DNA of 54,441 nucleotides, taken from NCBI RefSeq assembly GCF_046533115.1, contig NZ_JAJQRC010000019.1, positions 1-54,441 on the forward strand, written 5' to 3'. Each line of letters begins with the position of its first letter. Positions within the stretch are counted from its first letter, which is position 1. This document shows, piece by piece, positions 7,461 through 14,974 of the stretch. The notes beneath the pieces were generated by a model. The model was not told where the DNA came from and did not search any database. It worked only from the letters and a program-made list of their open reading frames with translations. This DNA comes from JAIRMO01 sp046533115. Lineage in GTDB: Bacteria > Spirochaetota > Spirochaetia > Treponematales > Breznakiellaceae. The translations under genes were made by a program, and so were the position numbers.

Positions 7461-10347
7461 GGTTTTTCTCCCGGTCATTCAACGAAAAGGTGGTGCGGCA
7501 AACCGCCTTATAATCACAACCCAGACATTTCTGAAGCTCCGGTTTTCCCGGAGAAAAATTCAGGGAATTCACGGCGGCGGAAAATTGTTTCACATAGTCG
7601 TTAAAGGCGTCCAGGGTTTCCTGATAGGCCTCCCGGGTATGCCCCCGTTTTTTGCCCGGTGACCCGATAACCGCCGCCACCTCCCGCTGATTGATACTCA
7701 CAAAAAAGGCCCCTTGTACGGCGCGGTTGGTTTTTTCCTCGTATAGGCTGGTATACATGGGCATTTGAAAATCCGCCAGGGGGGAATCTTCGGTATGGGT
7801 ACTTTCCTTTTTTGTGGGGGTGTCGCCGGTTTTATAATCAATAATCACGGGATCCCCCTCCGGGGAGAGGGAAACCCGGTCAAGCCGTCCGTTAAAGAAG
7901 AGGTTCCCCGCAGCCAATTCCAGGGAATATTCCAGCTCCGCCACGGCATATCCGGCAAAATAGCGCGCCTCCACTTCCAGGAGCCGCCCCAGCCGTTTGG
8001 CTATGGCCGCAGACTGGGACACCAGGAGGGGTACCGCCAAAGGCCCCTGAAAAGCGGGATAGTTATGGGCCGCCTCATCGGTGTATTGGCGGATCCAGTC
8101 CCGGTAGGTTTCTATATGCTCGACCATAAACACCCGGTCTTCTTCACGGATCCGGGCAAAGAGGTTTTTCAGGATCTCATGGTACAATAAACCCAGGGAA
8201 GCGTCGTCCAGGAGTTTTGCCTCCGGGGAAAAACCCTCGACCGCCAGGATCTTTCCATAGAGCCAATAGACCGGGCAATAAAAGAATTGGTTTAGATCCG
8301 TGGCGGAAACCTTGAGGTAGTCCCCCAAATCGTGTTTTTTTTGTACCGCCCCGATCCGCTCTTGGAGCATCCCGGTGTAGGTCTCCCCCGGGGGGAATGG
8401 CCGGTGGAGGATGTCGAAGCCTGCGGTTCCCTGCGGGTCGAGCAGGGCCCGCCATTGGTCAAAGCCCGCTTTTTGCAGGGGAAAAAGCCGGCGGGGAAAT
8501 TGCGGGGAGGGCGAATCCGGCGCATATCCGTTTCCGGCCCACCAGTCCCGTTCCTGGATAAAGGGATCCTCCCCGGCGGGCGGTGCGGCGCCGGTGCTGC
8601 CGGAAAAATAGCTATGGGGTATGGCCCAGCCTGAAAAGGTCCGTTCCGAAGCGCTGAACCGGGTTATGGGCGTAAAGGTTCCCCGGGGTTCAAGCTGATA
8701 GAGCCGAAAAAAAGCCGGGGAGGCGTCCACCTCGCCTATGCCCAGCTTATCCCGTTTGTCCCGGCGCAGAAACGTAAGGGGTTCATACAGCACGGTGGCG
8801 GCGTTTTGGGTCACGTTAAGGACCAGATGAGCAGAAAAGGGGGCGGCCGCGGCGACCCGGTAGGGGAAAATATTCACCCCCGAATCGGGCCGCAGGGGAA
8901 CATACTGTTTTTCCTGCAATGTGTCGAGGTAAAAACCAAAGGGTGACGGCGGCATCATGCCGGGATAGTCCTCTTCAAGCCGGATCAAGGCCGAAAGTTC
9001 CTCGATGCAGCGGGCCAATACGGCGTCCCCCTCGTCGGTACAATTATCCCGGGAGAGGAAGCCCGGAAACACCGACTCAGGATGGGCCGCCTCGGGATAG
9101 GCCGCGCGGATCCGTTCCGGGCCGGGGGATTTTTCCCAGACCCGTCCCCGGAAGGCAAAGTACCGGTTTCTGATATCCCGAAAGCTCCGGGATGCCGTCA
9201 GGGAGCTCAGGTGGGTTTTCAGCCGTTCATAATAATCCCGCAGCCGCTCCTCCCGCCGGGAACGCCGGAACGCCTCAACCCAAATATCCACCGGCCGGCC
9301 GTGATCAAAAAAACCCGAAACACAGTTGTTTTTTATCCCGAATTCAATTAATTCATCGTTACGCTCCGGATCCTCCCAGGGCAGGTGTTCGTTGAGGAGC
9401 AGGGCCTTGAGGGCGGAGAATGAAAAGTTATTTACCACGCAGGTATTGATCAGCGAAAAAAGTTTCCCCGTGCCATAGTCCCCCAGGGGCTTTCCCGCCC
9501 GCCGGCGGAAGGGGATGTGGTAGAGGGATAGTTCCCGTAACAGATAGGGTTCCACGTCCTGCAGCCCCACAACGCTCAGCGCCATATCATCATAGGGGAT
9601 GCCCCCATCTTCGTGGAGCCGGCGGAGTTCCAGGACCGCGCCGCGGATCTCCGCCCGCTGGGAATCATAGAAGTACAGGGAAGGGCGCGTCTCCGGATCG
9701 GCCAGACGGACCAGATGAATGGTGGGTTCCCCCTGAAGCAGATCCGCATATTCGGAAAAATCTTCGATGGCTTCGGGAAAAAAAATGTAGTATACCGAAG
9801 TCTTATCCTGCAGGGGCGGCTTTTCCCAGGATGGTTCAAAAAACCCATAGTGATTGAGGAAACCGGCGTATTCTTTTTCCAGGACAACGAAATCCCGATC
9901 CTCATCATCGGGAACCACCGGGGGAGCCTTTTCCTGCCGGCTTTTTAACAGGGCCAGGGAGGGGAGGATCCCCGCAATCTCTTTGGCAAAGATATTCCCC
10001 TGTTCGGCGAATTCCCGGGGAATCAGGGAACTAAACGGGAGGGCGCCGGGTTTGGGCACGGAAGCGGCGTTGAATTCCCGGGCGGCTTCGGCGTTTTTTC
10101 CGACCAGCTGGTGGGTAAAGAGTTTTCTTATCACCTGGGAAACCGGTTCTTGATCCCGCTCCTCGGCCCGGACCGCCGTTTCCTTGAACCGGTCCCAGGC
10201 GAGAAAGCGGTTTACCGCCACGGAACGTTCCCCGGTAAAGGCGTTTATTTTCCGCGCCCAGGTCAACGCAGCGATCTCCGAGGGAAACACAAAGCAGCTG
10301 TTCCGGTTTTTTATTTCCCGGAAAATAATTTCCAAAACTTGATTCAT
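7453..10347 (-). CDS. addB: AddB-like PD-(D/E)XK nuclease subunit
   Basis: 964 aa, first gene of the pair with the AddA-like helicase. The N-terminus (CFVFPSEIAALTWARKIN) resembles the start of AddB-like proteins but has no GxGK[ST] Walker A, so the motor is probably inactive, as in many RecC/AddB-type partners. The C-terminus has a nuclease core GRLDRVSL...PVIIDYKTG and the cysteine set of the iron-sulphur-staple nucleases: YCPVYWLYG upstream, then CLGCDYKAVC near the end. Function is inferred as the second subunit for double-strand break processing. The level of divergence means it could also be named a generic PD-(D/E)XK nuclease family protein. Confidence 0.8.
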   Translation of the reverse strand: MNQVLEIIFREIKNRNSCFVFPSEIAALTWARKINAFTGERSVAVNRFLAWDRFKETAVRAEERDQEPVSQVIRKLFTHQLVGKNAEAAREFNAASVPKPGALPFSSLIPREFAEQGNIFAKEIAGILPSLALLKSRQEKAPPVVPDDEDRDFVVLEKEYAGFLNHYGFFEPSWEKPPLQDKTSVYYIFFPEAIEDFSEYADLLQGEPTIHLVRLADPETRPSLYFYDSQRAEIRGAVLELRRLHEDGGIPYDDMALSVVGLQDVEPYLLRELSLYHIPFRRRAGKPLGDYGTGKLFSLINTCVVNNFSFSALKALLLNEHLPWEDPERNDELIEFGIKNNCVSGFFDHGRPVDIWVEAFRRSRREERLRDYYERLKTHLSSLTASRSFRDIRNRYFAFRGRVWEKSPGPERIRAAYPEAAHPESVFPGFLSRDNCTDEGDAVLARCIEELSALIRLEEDYPGMMPPSPFGFYLDTLQEKQYVPLRPDSGVNIFPYRVAAAAPFSAHLVLNVTQNAATVLYEPLTFLRRDKRDKLGIGEVDASPAFFRLYQLEPRGTFTPITRFSASERTFSGWAIPHSYFSGSTGAAPPAGEDPFIQERDWWAGNGYAPDSPSPQFPRRLFPLQKAGFDQWRALLDPQGTAGFDILHRPFPPGETYTGMLQERIGAVQKKHDLGDYLKVSATDLNQFFYCPVYWLYGKILAVEGFSPEAKLLDDASLGLLYHEILKNLFARIREEDRVFMVEHIETYRDWIRQYTDEAAHNYPAFQGPLAVPLLVSQSAAIAKRLGRLLEVEARYFAGYAVAELEYSLELAAGNLFFNGRLDRVSLSPEGDPVIIDYKTGDTPTKKESTHTEDSPLADFQMPMYTSLYEEKTNRAVQGAFFVSINQREVAAVIGSPGKKRGHTREAYQETLDAFNDYVKQFSAAVNSLNFSPGKPELQKCLGCDYKAVCRTTFSLNDREKNHG

Positions 10348-10365
10348 CCAAACCCCAATCGAATC

Positions 10366-10395
10366 ATTCTATAATAAATTCAGATCCGCTGGCAA
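10366..10395 (-). promoter_or_regulatory. Promoter of the addBA-like operon
   Basis: Minus strand TTGCCA (10395-10390), 18-base spacer, TAGAAT (10371-10366), about 20 bases before the ATG at 10347. Confidence 0.4.
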
Positions 10396-10447
10396 GGGAG
10401 AATTTCCCCAAAGCAGCAATGCTCAGTTTCAACAAAAGACAGAAAAA

Positions 10448-10544
10448 ACCACGAACGTCACGAACCATCACGAACAAAATATAGAATTCAGATATTAATT
10501 CTAGGATATTGAAGTGAAAGTTCGTGTTTTTCGTGTGGTTCGTG
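10448..10544. repeat. Dispersed CACGAAC palindromic repeat
   Basis: Left arm ACCACGAACGTCACGAACC(..) at 10448-10475, right arm GTTCGTGTTTTTCGTGTGG(..) at 10520-10544, imperfect inverted copies around a 44-base AT-rich centre. It sits between the divergent addB-like and cysteine desulfidase genes. Confidence 0.6.
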
Positions 10545-10560
10545 TTTTTTTTACATTTAT

Positions 10561-10589
10561 TTGCTATTAGCGGAATAATTCATTATGAT
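10561..10589 (+). promoter_or_regulatory. Promoter TTGCTA-N17-TATGAT
   Basis: TTGCTA 10561-10566, 17 bases, TATGAT 10584-10589. The -10 box covers the ATG at 10585, which argues that translation begins downstream at the GTG at 10630. Confidence 0.5.
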
Positions 10590-10629
10590 AAAAACAAGGA
10601 GGGAAAAGAGAGAATTACCGGAGGAAAAG

Positions 10630-11901
10630 GTGGATAAAAAAGATCCCCGTTATGAAAATTATCTAAACATAGTACAAGAAGAATTAATTCCCGCCATGGG
10701 CTGCACCGAACCGGTTTCCATTGCCCTTGCGGCGGCCTGGGCCCGCAAGACCCTGGGGTGTTGTCCTGAACGGGTTTTAATAGAAGTCAGCGGAAACATA
10801 ATAAAAAACGTTAAAAGCGTGGTGGTGCCGAATACCGGCGGACTTAAAGGGATAAAAGCCGCGGCCGCAGTGGGTATTGTGGCGGGAAAGGCCGATAAAA
10901 AACTTGAGGTAATTGCCGGTATTGCAGATGCGCAAAAGAAAGCGGCAAAGGCGTTCCTTGAGAAAACGCCCATGGACGTGAAGGTGGCAAAAACCGGCAA
11001 GATCTTCGACATCAACATCACGGTTTTTGCGGGATCTTCTTCTGCCAGGGTCCGGATCACCGATTCCCATACCAATATTTCGCTCATTGAAAAAGACGGC
11101 AAGCCCGTCTTTGAGCAAAACAGTTCACAGGAACCTGAGGAAACAGACCGGAGCCTGTTGACCATTGCGGGGGCTTTGGATTTTGCGGAAAGCGTTGCCC
11201 TGGAGGATGTGCGATCCACGATAGAGCGCCAAATTGCGTATAATTCCGCAATTTCCGCGGAGGGGCTTAAGAACGATTACGGAGCAAATATCGGCAAGGT
11301 ACTGATAAAAAACTACGGCAGCGGCATTCAGATCCGCGCTAAAGCGGCGGCCGCGGCAGGGTCCGATGCCCGTATGAGCGGCTGTGAAATGCCGGTCATC
11401 ATTGTGTCGGGAAGCGGGAACCAGGGTATGGCTACCTCCCTGCCGGTGATTGAGTATGCCAAGGAACTTGGGGTGGGGCACGAGAAGCTGATCCGGGCGC
11501 TGGTCCTGGCAAACCTCATTACCATTCACCTAAAGACCGGTATCGGAAGGCTTTCCGCCTACTGCGGGGTGGTAAGCGCCGGTGCGGCGGCAGGCGCGGG
11601 CATTGCCTATTTGGATGGCGGCGGCCTGGAAGAAATTTCCCATACCATTGTTAACGCCCTGGCTATCGTGTCGGGGATCGTCTGTGACGGCGCTAAAGCA
11701 TCCTGCGCGGCAAAAATTGCGGCGTCGGTGGAGGCCGGTATCATGGGGTACACCATGTTTAAAAACGGTCAGCAGTTCTACGGGGGCGACGGCATTATTG
11801 CCCACGGCCTTGAAGAAACCATCCGGAATATCAGTTATCTTGGCAAGGAGGGCATGCGTAAAACAGATGAAGAGATCATCCAACTGATGTTGGAAGCATA
11901 G
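10630..11901 (+). CDS. cyuA: L-cysteine desulfidase / UPF0597 family protein (CyuA/YhaM-like)
   Basis: 423 aa. The conserved N-terminal block IPAMGCTEPVSIALAAA and the C-terminal CDGAKASCAAKIA are the hallmark cysteine motifs of the YhaM/CyuA family, relatives of iron-sulphur serine dehydratases that break L-cysteine into pyruvate, ammonia and sulphide. Glycine-rich blocks (VSGNIIKN, NTGGLKG, VSGSGNQGM) also fit. I choose the GTG at 10630: GGAGG is 5 bases upstream and the N-terminus then matches the family length (about 14 residues before VQEE). The ATG at 10585 lies within the predicted -10 box. The neighbouring symporter, 102 bases downstream on the same strand, probably supplies substrate. 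Substrate specificity (cysteine versus serine) cannot be settled from sequence alone. Confidence 0.82.
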   Translation: MDKKDPRYENYLNIVQEELIPAMGCTEPVSIALAAAWARKTLGCCPERVLIEVSGNIIKNVKSVVVPNTGGLKGIKAAAAVGIVAGKADKKLEVIAGIADAQKKAAKAFLEKTPMDVKVAKTGKIFDINITVFAGSSSARVRITDSHTNISLIEKDGKPVFEQNSSQEPEETDRSLLTIAGALDFAESVALEDVRSTIERQIAYNSAISAEGLKNDYGANIGKVLIKNYGSGIQIRAKAAAAAGSDARMSGCEMPVIIVSGSGNQGMATSLPVIEYAKELGVGHEKLIRALVLANLITIHLKTGIGRLSAYCGVVSAGAAAGAGIAYLDGGGLEEISHTIVNALAIVSGIVCDGAKASCAAKIAASVEAGIMGYTMFKNGQQFYGGDGIIAHGLEETIRNISYLGKEGMRKTDEEIIQLMLEA

Positions 11902-11909
11902 ATTTGTTT

Positions 11910-11928
11910 GACAACCCGGTTGGTTGTC
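11910..11928 (+). other. Small hairpin between cyuA-like and symporter genes
   Basis: GACAACC / GGTTGTC, 7-bp stem with 5-base loop, no T run. Possibly attenuates or protects the mRNA between the two genes. Confidence 0.4.
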
Positions 11929-12003
11929 TCACCCTCTTGCAATTTCCCGCCTTATGGCGGCGAAGCTGCGAAATTTAATGCGAAATTTAAAAGGAGTAAA
12001 AAA

Positions 12004-13203
12004 ATGAAAAAGTTGTTTCAAAGTCTGCCGTTTCGCCTGATCCTTGCGTTGGCGATAGGCATAGTGCTGGGGCTTGCCGCCAATGAAGTGGTGATGCAGA
12101 TCGTGATGACCGTACAAAGGATTCTGAGTCAAGTCATCATGTTTGCCATTCCTTTGGTTATTCTTGGCTTTATAACGCCGTCAATAACCAAGCTGGGAAA
12201 CAGCGCATCCAAAATTCTGGGGGTTGCCCTGGTGATTGCCTATGTTTCCACCATCTGCGCCGCTTTCATATCCATGCTTGCCGGATATAACATTATCCCG
12301 CATCTCAATATTGTGTCCAATGTTGCAGAAAACCGTGAATTGCCCAAGGTTATCTTTGAGCTTATGATACCCCAGATCATGCCGGTAATGAGTGCGTTAG
12401 TGCTGGCGCTTTTTATCGGACTGGCGGCGGTTTGGACAAAAGCAAAATTCACCATAGCCCTTCTGGATGAATTTCAGAAAATCGTTGTAGCGGTGGTAAC
12501 GATGGTTATCATTCCCCTGCTGCCCTTTTTTATCGGCTGTACCTTCTGCGGACTCGCATACGAAGGCACCATTACCCGGCAGCTTCCGGTATTCCTCATG
12601 GTCATTCTTATCGTCATGGTTGGTCATTACCTTTGGCTTACCGTCTTGTATACCGTCGCCGGTATCTATTCGGGCAGGAATTCCCTTAAGGTTTTAAAGT
12701 GCTACGGTCCGGCTTATTTAACCGCGGTCGGTACCATGTCTTCCGCCGCAACCCTGCCCGTGGCATTGAGCTGTGCGAATAAAGCCGCCGACGAAGGCAC
12801 CCTCCGCAGGGATATGGCGGCCTTCGGCATACCCTTGTTTGCCAATATTCACCTCTGCGGCTCGGTACTTACCGAAACCTTTTTTGTCATGGTGGTATCC
12901 AAAATCCTCTACGGCGTGTTCCCGGTCCCCGGTACCATGATCCTGTTCTGCCTGCTGTTGGGTATCTTCGCCATTGCGGCGCCCGGGGTCCCGGGCGGCA
13001 CGGTGATGGCGTCCCTGGGCTTAATCATCAGCGTCCTCGGCTTTGACGCGAACGGCACCGCCCTGATGCTTACCATTTTCGCCTTGCAAGACAGTTTTGG
13101 TACCGCCTGTAATGTAACCGGCGACGGCGCCCTCACCTTGATACTGACCGGTTTTGCGGAAAAACACCATTTACAGGAACAAAACCTGGCAGTGGAACTG
13201 TGA
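12004..13203 (+). CDS. Dicarboxylate/amino acid:cation symporter (DAACS family)
   Basis: 399 aa integral membrane protein. It starts MKKLFQSLPFRLILALAIGIVLGLAAN, typical of GltP/DctA/SstT-type carriers. Further features are the serine-rich hairpin (SSAATLPVAL), the NMDGT-like region in altered form (FANIHLCGSVLTETFFVMVV) and the helix 8 motif (QDSFGTACNVTGDGA). The family imports glutamate, aspartate, serine/threonine or C4-dicarboxylates with sodium or protons. The start at 12004 has AAAGGAG 7 bases upstream; the frame extends 32 codons further up, but that part reads as non-protein-like intergenic DNA. Pairing with the desulfidase suggests serine or cysteine uptake, which is inference. Confidence 0.85.
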   Translation: MKKLFQSLPFRLILALAIGIVLGLAANEVVMQIVMTVQRILSQVIMFAIPLVILGFITPSITKLGNSASKILGVALVIAYVSTICAAFISMLAGYNIIPHLNIVSNVAENRELPKVIFELMIPQIMPVMSALVLALFIGLAAVWTKAKFTIALLDEFQKIVVAVVTMVIIPLLPFFIGCTFCGLAYEGTITRQLPVFLMVILIVMVGHYLWLTVLYTVAGIYSGRNSLKVLKCYGPAYLTAVGTMSSAATLPVALSCANKAADEGTLRRDMAAFGIPLFANIHLCGSVLTETFFVMVVSKILYGVFPVPGTMILFCLLLGIFAIAAPGVPGGTVMASLGLIISVLGFDANGTALMLTIFALQDSFGTACNVTGDGALTLILTGFAEKHHLQEQNLAVEL

Positions 13204-13225
13204 AGAATGTTTAACTGCAAAGAAT

Positions 13226-13410
13226 TTTAACCACAAAGGAAGAATAGGATTAACCACGAACGACACGAACATCACGAACTTTTGCTTCGATATTTCGGAA
13301 TTTATACCTGAATTCTCTTCTTTGTTCGTGGAAAAGGAGGAAAGAACTATCGGTGAAAACGCCAATTTGTCTTTGTTTCTGTTCGTGTGGTTCGTGAGGT
13401 TTGTGGTTAA
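13226..13410. repeat. Dispersed CACGAAC palindromic repeat
   Basis: Outer arms TTTTAACCACAAA (from 13226) and TTTGTGGTTAA (to 13410); inner arms ACCACGAACGACACGAACA(..) at 13253-13279 and GTTCGTGTGGTTCGTGAGG(..) at 13381-13399. A 40-base stretch (13244-13283) is identical to 31080-31119. Confidence 0.65.
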
Positions 13411-13439
13411 AATCTCTCCTTGGGCCCCTTGCTTGACTG

Positions 13440-13468
13440 TTGACCGAGTTTCCCCTAACCGTTAGGCT
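13440..13468 (+). promoter_or_regulatory. Promoter TTGACC-N17-TAGGCT
   Basis: TTGACC 13440-13445, 17 bases, TAGGCT 13463-13468. Only 6 bases separate it from the ATG at 13475, which has no ribosome site, so the transcript may be leaderless. Confidence 0.4.
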
Positions 13469-13474
13469 TACCCC

Positions 13475-14482
13475 ATGGACAGTATTGGATTACTGAGCGC
13501 CGGGGAGGCCCGGTCCTGGGGTGTCGTTTACCAATGGGGCTTGGAATTGGTACGGACCATCCAAACCATAGAAAACCCGGCGCTGACGGCGCTTATCAAG
13601 GCTATCACCCTCTTGGGATCCGAGGTATTTTATGTCCCGGCGGTCCTCCTGGTGTATTGGTGTATCGATGAAAAAAAAGGGTGCCGTTGGACCCTGCTGC
13701 TGCTCTTTTCGTCCTGGACAAACAGCGCTTTAAAGGTCCTGTTGAAACAGCCCCGGCCCTATTTTCTGGACCCTTCGGTGGGGATAGGCGCCGCTTCCGG
13801 CTACGGCCTTCCCTCGGGCCACGCCCAGTTGTCCCTGGTGTTTTGGGCCGCCGCGCTTCCCGGCGCCCTGGGAAAGCGGCGGGCATGGCTCATCGCCGGC
13901 AGTATTACCCTGATTATCGGGTTTACCCGGCTGTACCTGGGCCTTCACTTCCCCACGGACCTCCTGGGGGGATGGCTCCTCGCCCTGGTCATCCTGGGGG
14001 CGTGGTATGTTCTTTTGCCCCCCCTGGAGCGGCTCCCGGCCGCCGGGGGAATGCGGATCTTGATGATCGGGGCCGCGGCGCTGGCCTTCGGCATGAACGC
14101 CCTGTACCCCGGGGATCGGCGTTTTGGGGCGCTTTTCCTGGGCTTTAGCGCCGGCTACCTCCTGATGCGCAGCTATTTTCCCTTTTCAGCCTCCGCGGAG
14201 GTCCGGGGGAAATTTTCGGGGACCATACTAGGGGTAAAATCCGGCCTGGTCTTCCGGGGGATCCGGTTTGTCCTGGGGATGGCCGGAACCGCCGTGCTAT
14301 ACCAGGGGCTCAAGTTCCTGCTGGGGGAAGATTCCCTCCTGCTGGGCAGGGATTCCCTTTTTGGTCCGGGGCATTACGAGCTGGGCCGTTTCCTCCGCTA
14401 CGGCCTCCTGGGCCTCTGGGCCGCTGCCGGCGCCCCCTGGCTTTTCCTCCGCCTTGGCTTGGCTGTTCCCCGGGAAAAATGA
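13475..14482 (+). CDS. PAP2-superfamily membrane phosphatase
   Basis: 335 aa. The three phosphatase motifs are complete: K-x6-RP (KVLLKQPRP), PSGH (GLPSGHAQLS) and SR-x5-H-x3-D as TRLYLGLHFPTD. Several hydrophobic helices flank them, and the C-terminal 130 residues add more membrane segments (GVKSGLVFRGIRFVLGMAGT...). The family removes phosphate from lipids such as undecaprenyl pyrophosphate or phosphatidic acid; the length and C-terminal extension recall phosphatase proteins common in spirochaetes, but the substrate is not readable. No Shine-Dalgarno precedes the ATG. The -10 box lies 6 bases away, suggesting a leaderless mRNA. Confidence 0.82.
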   Translation: MDSIGLLSAGEARSWGVVYQWGLELVRTIQTIENPALTALIKAITLLGSEVFYVPAVLLVYWCIDEKKGCRWTLLLLFSSWTNSALKVLLKQPRPYFLDPSVGIGAASGYGLPSGHAQLSLVFWAAALPGALGKRRAWLIAGSITLIIGFTRLYLGLHFPTDLLGGWLLALVILGAWYVLLPPLERLPAAGGMRILMIGAAALAFGMNALYPGDRRFGALFLGFSAGYLLMRSYFPFSASAEVRGKFSGTILGVKSGLVFRGIRFVLGMAGTAVLYQGLKFLLGEDSLLLGRDSLFGPGHYELGRFLRYGLLGLWAAAGAPWLFLRLGLAVPREK

Positions 14483-14590
14483 AGAAGGGAAGAATGAAGA
14501 AGGGAGGAGTTAGGAGAGAGGAGTTAAGAGAGAGGCGGGGGGGGTGAGACTCTTCTCTTTTTTGCCTTCATGGTAAATTTCTTAATTAGG
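14481..14590. repeat. Purine-rich degenerate intergenic repeat
   Basis: A 65-base G/A-only-like stretch (GAAGAAGGGAAGAATGAAG...) followed by GCCTTCATGGTAAATTTCTT. This is the same layout as the centre and right arm of the elements at 18431 and 26456, but decayed. Confidence 0.4.
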
Positions 14591-14685
14591 TTTTGGGCAT
14601 TTGGAAGCGTCCCAAATGGGGGTAAAAAGGGTGAGGGAGCATTTTTTACGTTTTTTTGAATTTTTTTTCAGAAAAACAAGATTTC

Positions 14686-14714
14686 TTGACAAAAGTGTGA
14701 TATAATATTAGTGT
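14686..14714 (+). promoter_or_regulatory. Promoter region of the 14975 lipoprotein
   Basis: TTGACA at 14686-14691 with TAGTGT 17 bases on (14709-14714). A better -10 word, TATAAT with an extended TG (TGATATAAT), lies at 14698-14706 but only 9 bases after TTGACA. Either gives a leader of about 250-260 nt. Confidence 0.5.
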
Positions 14715-14737
14715 ACATTTTTAGTAAGAAAATCATA

Positions 14738-14929
14738 GCGGCCCGGCACATTGTCAAGCCGCAATATATAGCGGGGCTCTAGAAAGAGGGACCCCGGGGT
14801 AGCGCAAGCCTAGCCAAGACAACGCTGCCACCGGGGTTGCACTTACACACTAATAATTATAGCCTAATCCGGTAATAATTACAATGCGTAAGTCCTCTTT
14901 TTAAGCTCCGGTGTCGTATGACGCCGGAG
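14738..14929 (+). ncRNA. Structured leader (or small RNA) upstream of lipoprotein
   Basis: Three hairpins occur in 190 bases. GCGGC/GCCGC is at 14738/14758. A large stem at 14791-14837 pairs ACCCCGGGGTAGCG with CGCTGCC-A-CCGGGGT (14 pairs, one bulge, 18-base loop). A 10-bp stem lies at 14906-14929 (CTCCGGTGTC/GACGCCGGAG, loop GTAT). No coding frame is evident. It lies between a strong promoter and the SD of the lipoprotein at 14975, so it could be a cis-regulatory leader or a processed RNA. I match it to no known riboswitch class. Confidence 0.4.
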
Positions 14930-14974
14930 ACGCCTGGAATTTCATTTCGGGCGATATATTCTAAGGAGGACTCT

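Noticed and set aside
11908..12003. 32-codon extension of the symporter
   Set aside because: It contains a hairpin and no membrane-type sequence; the AAAGGAG site supports the ATG at 12004.
13154..13465. 103-aa plus-strand frame and its minus-strand partner between symporter and PAP2 genes
   Set aside because: They are translations of the dispersed palindromic repeat.
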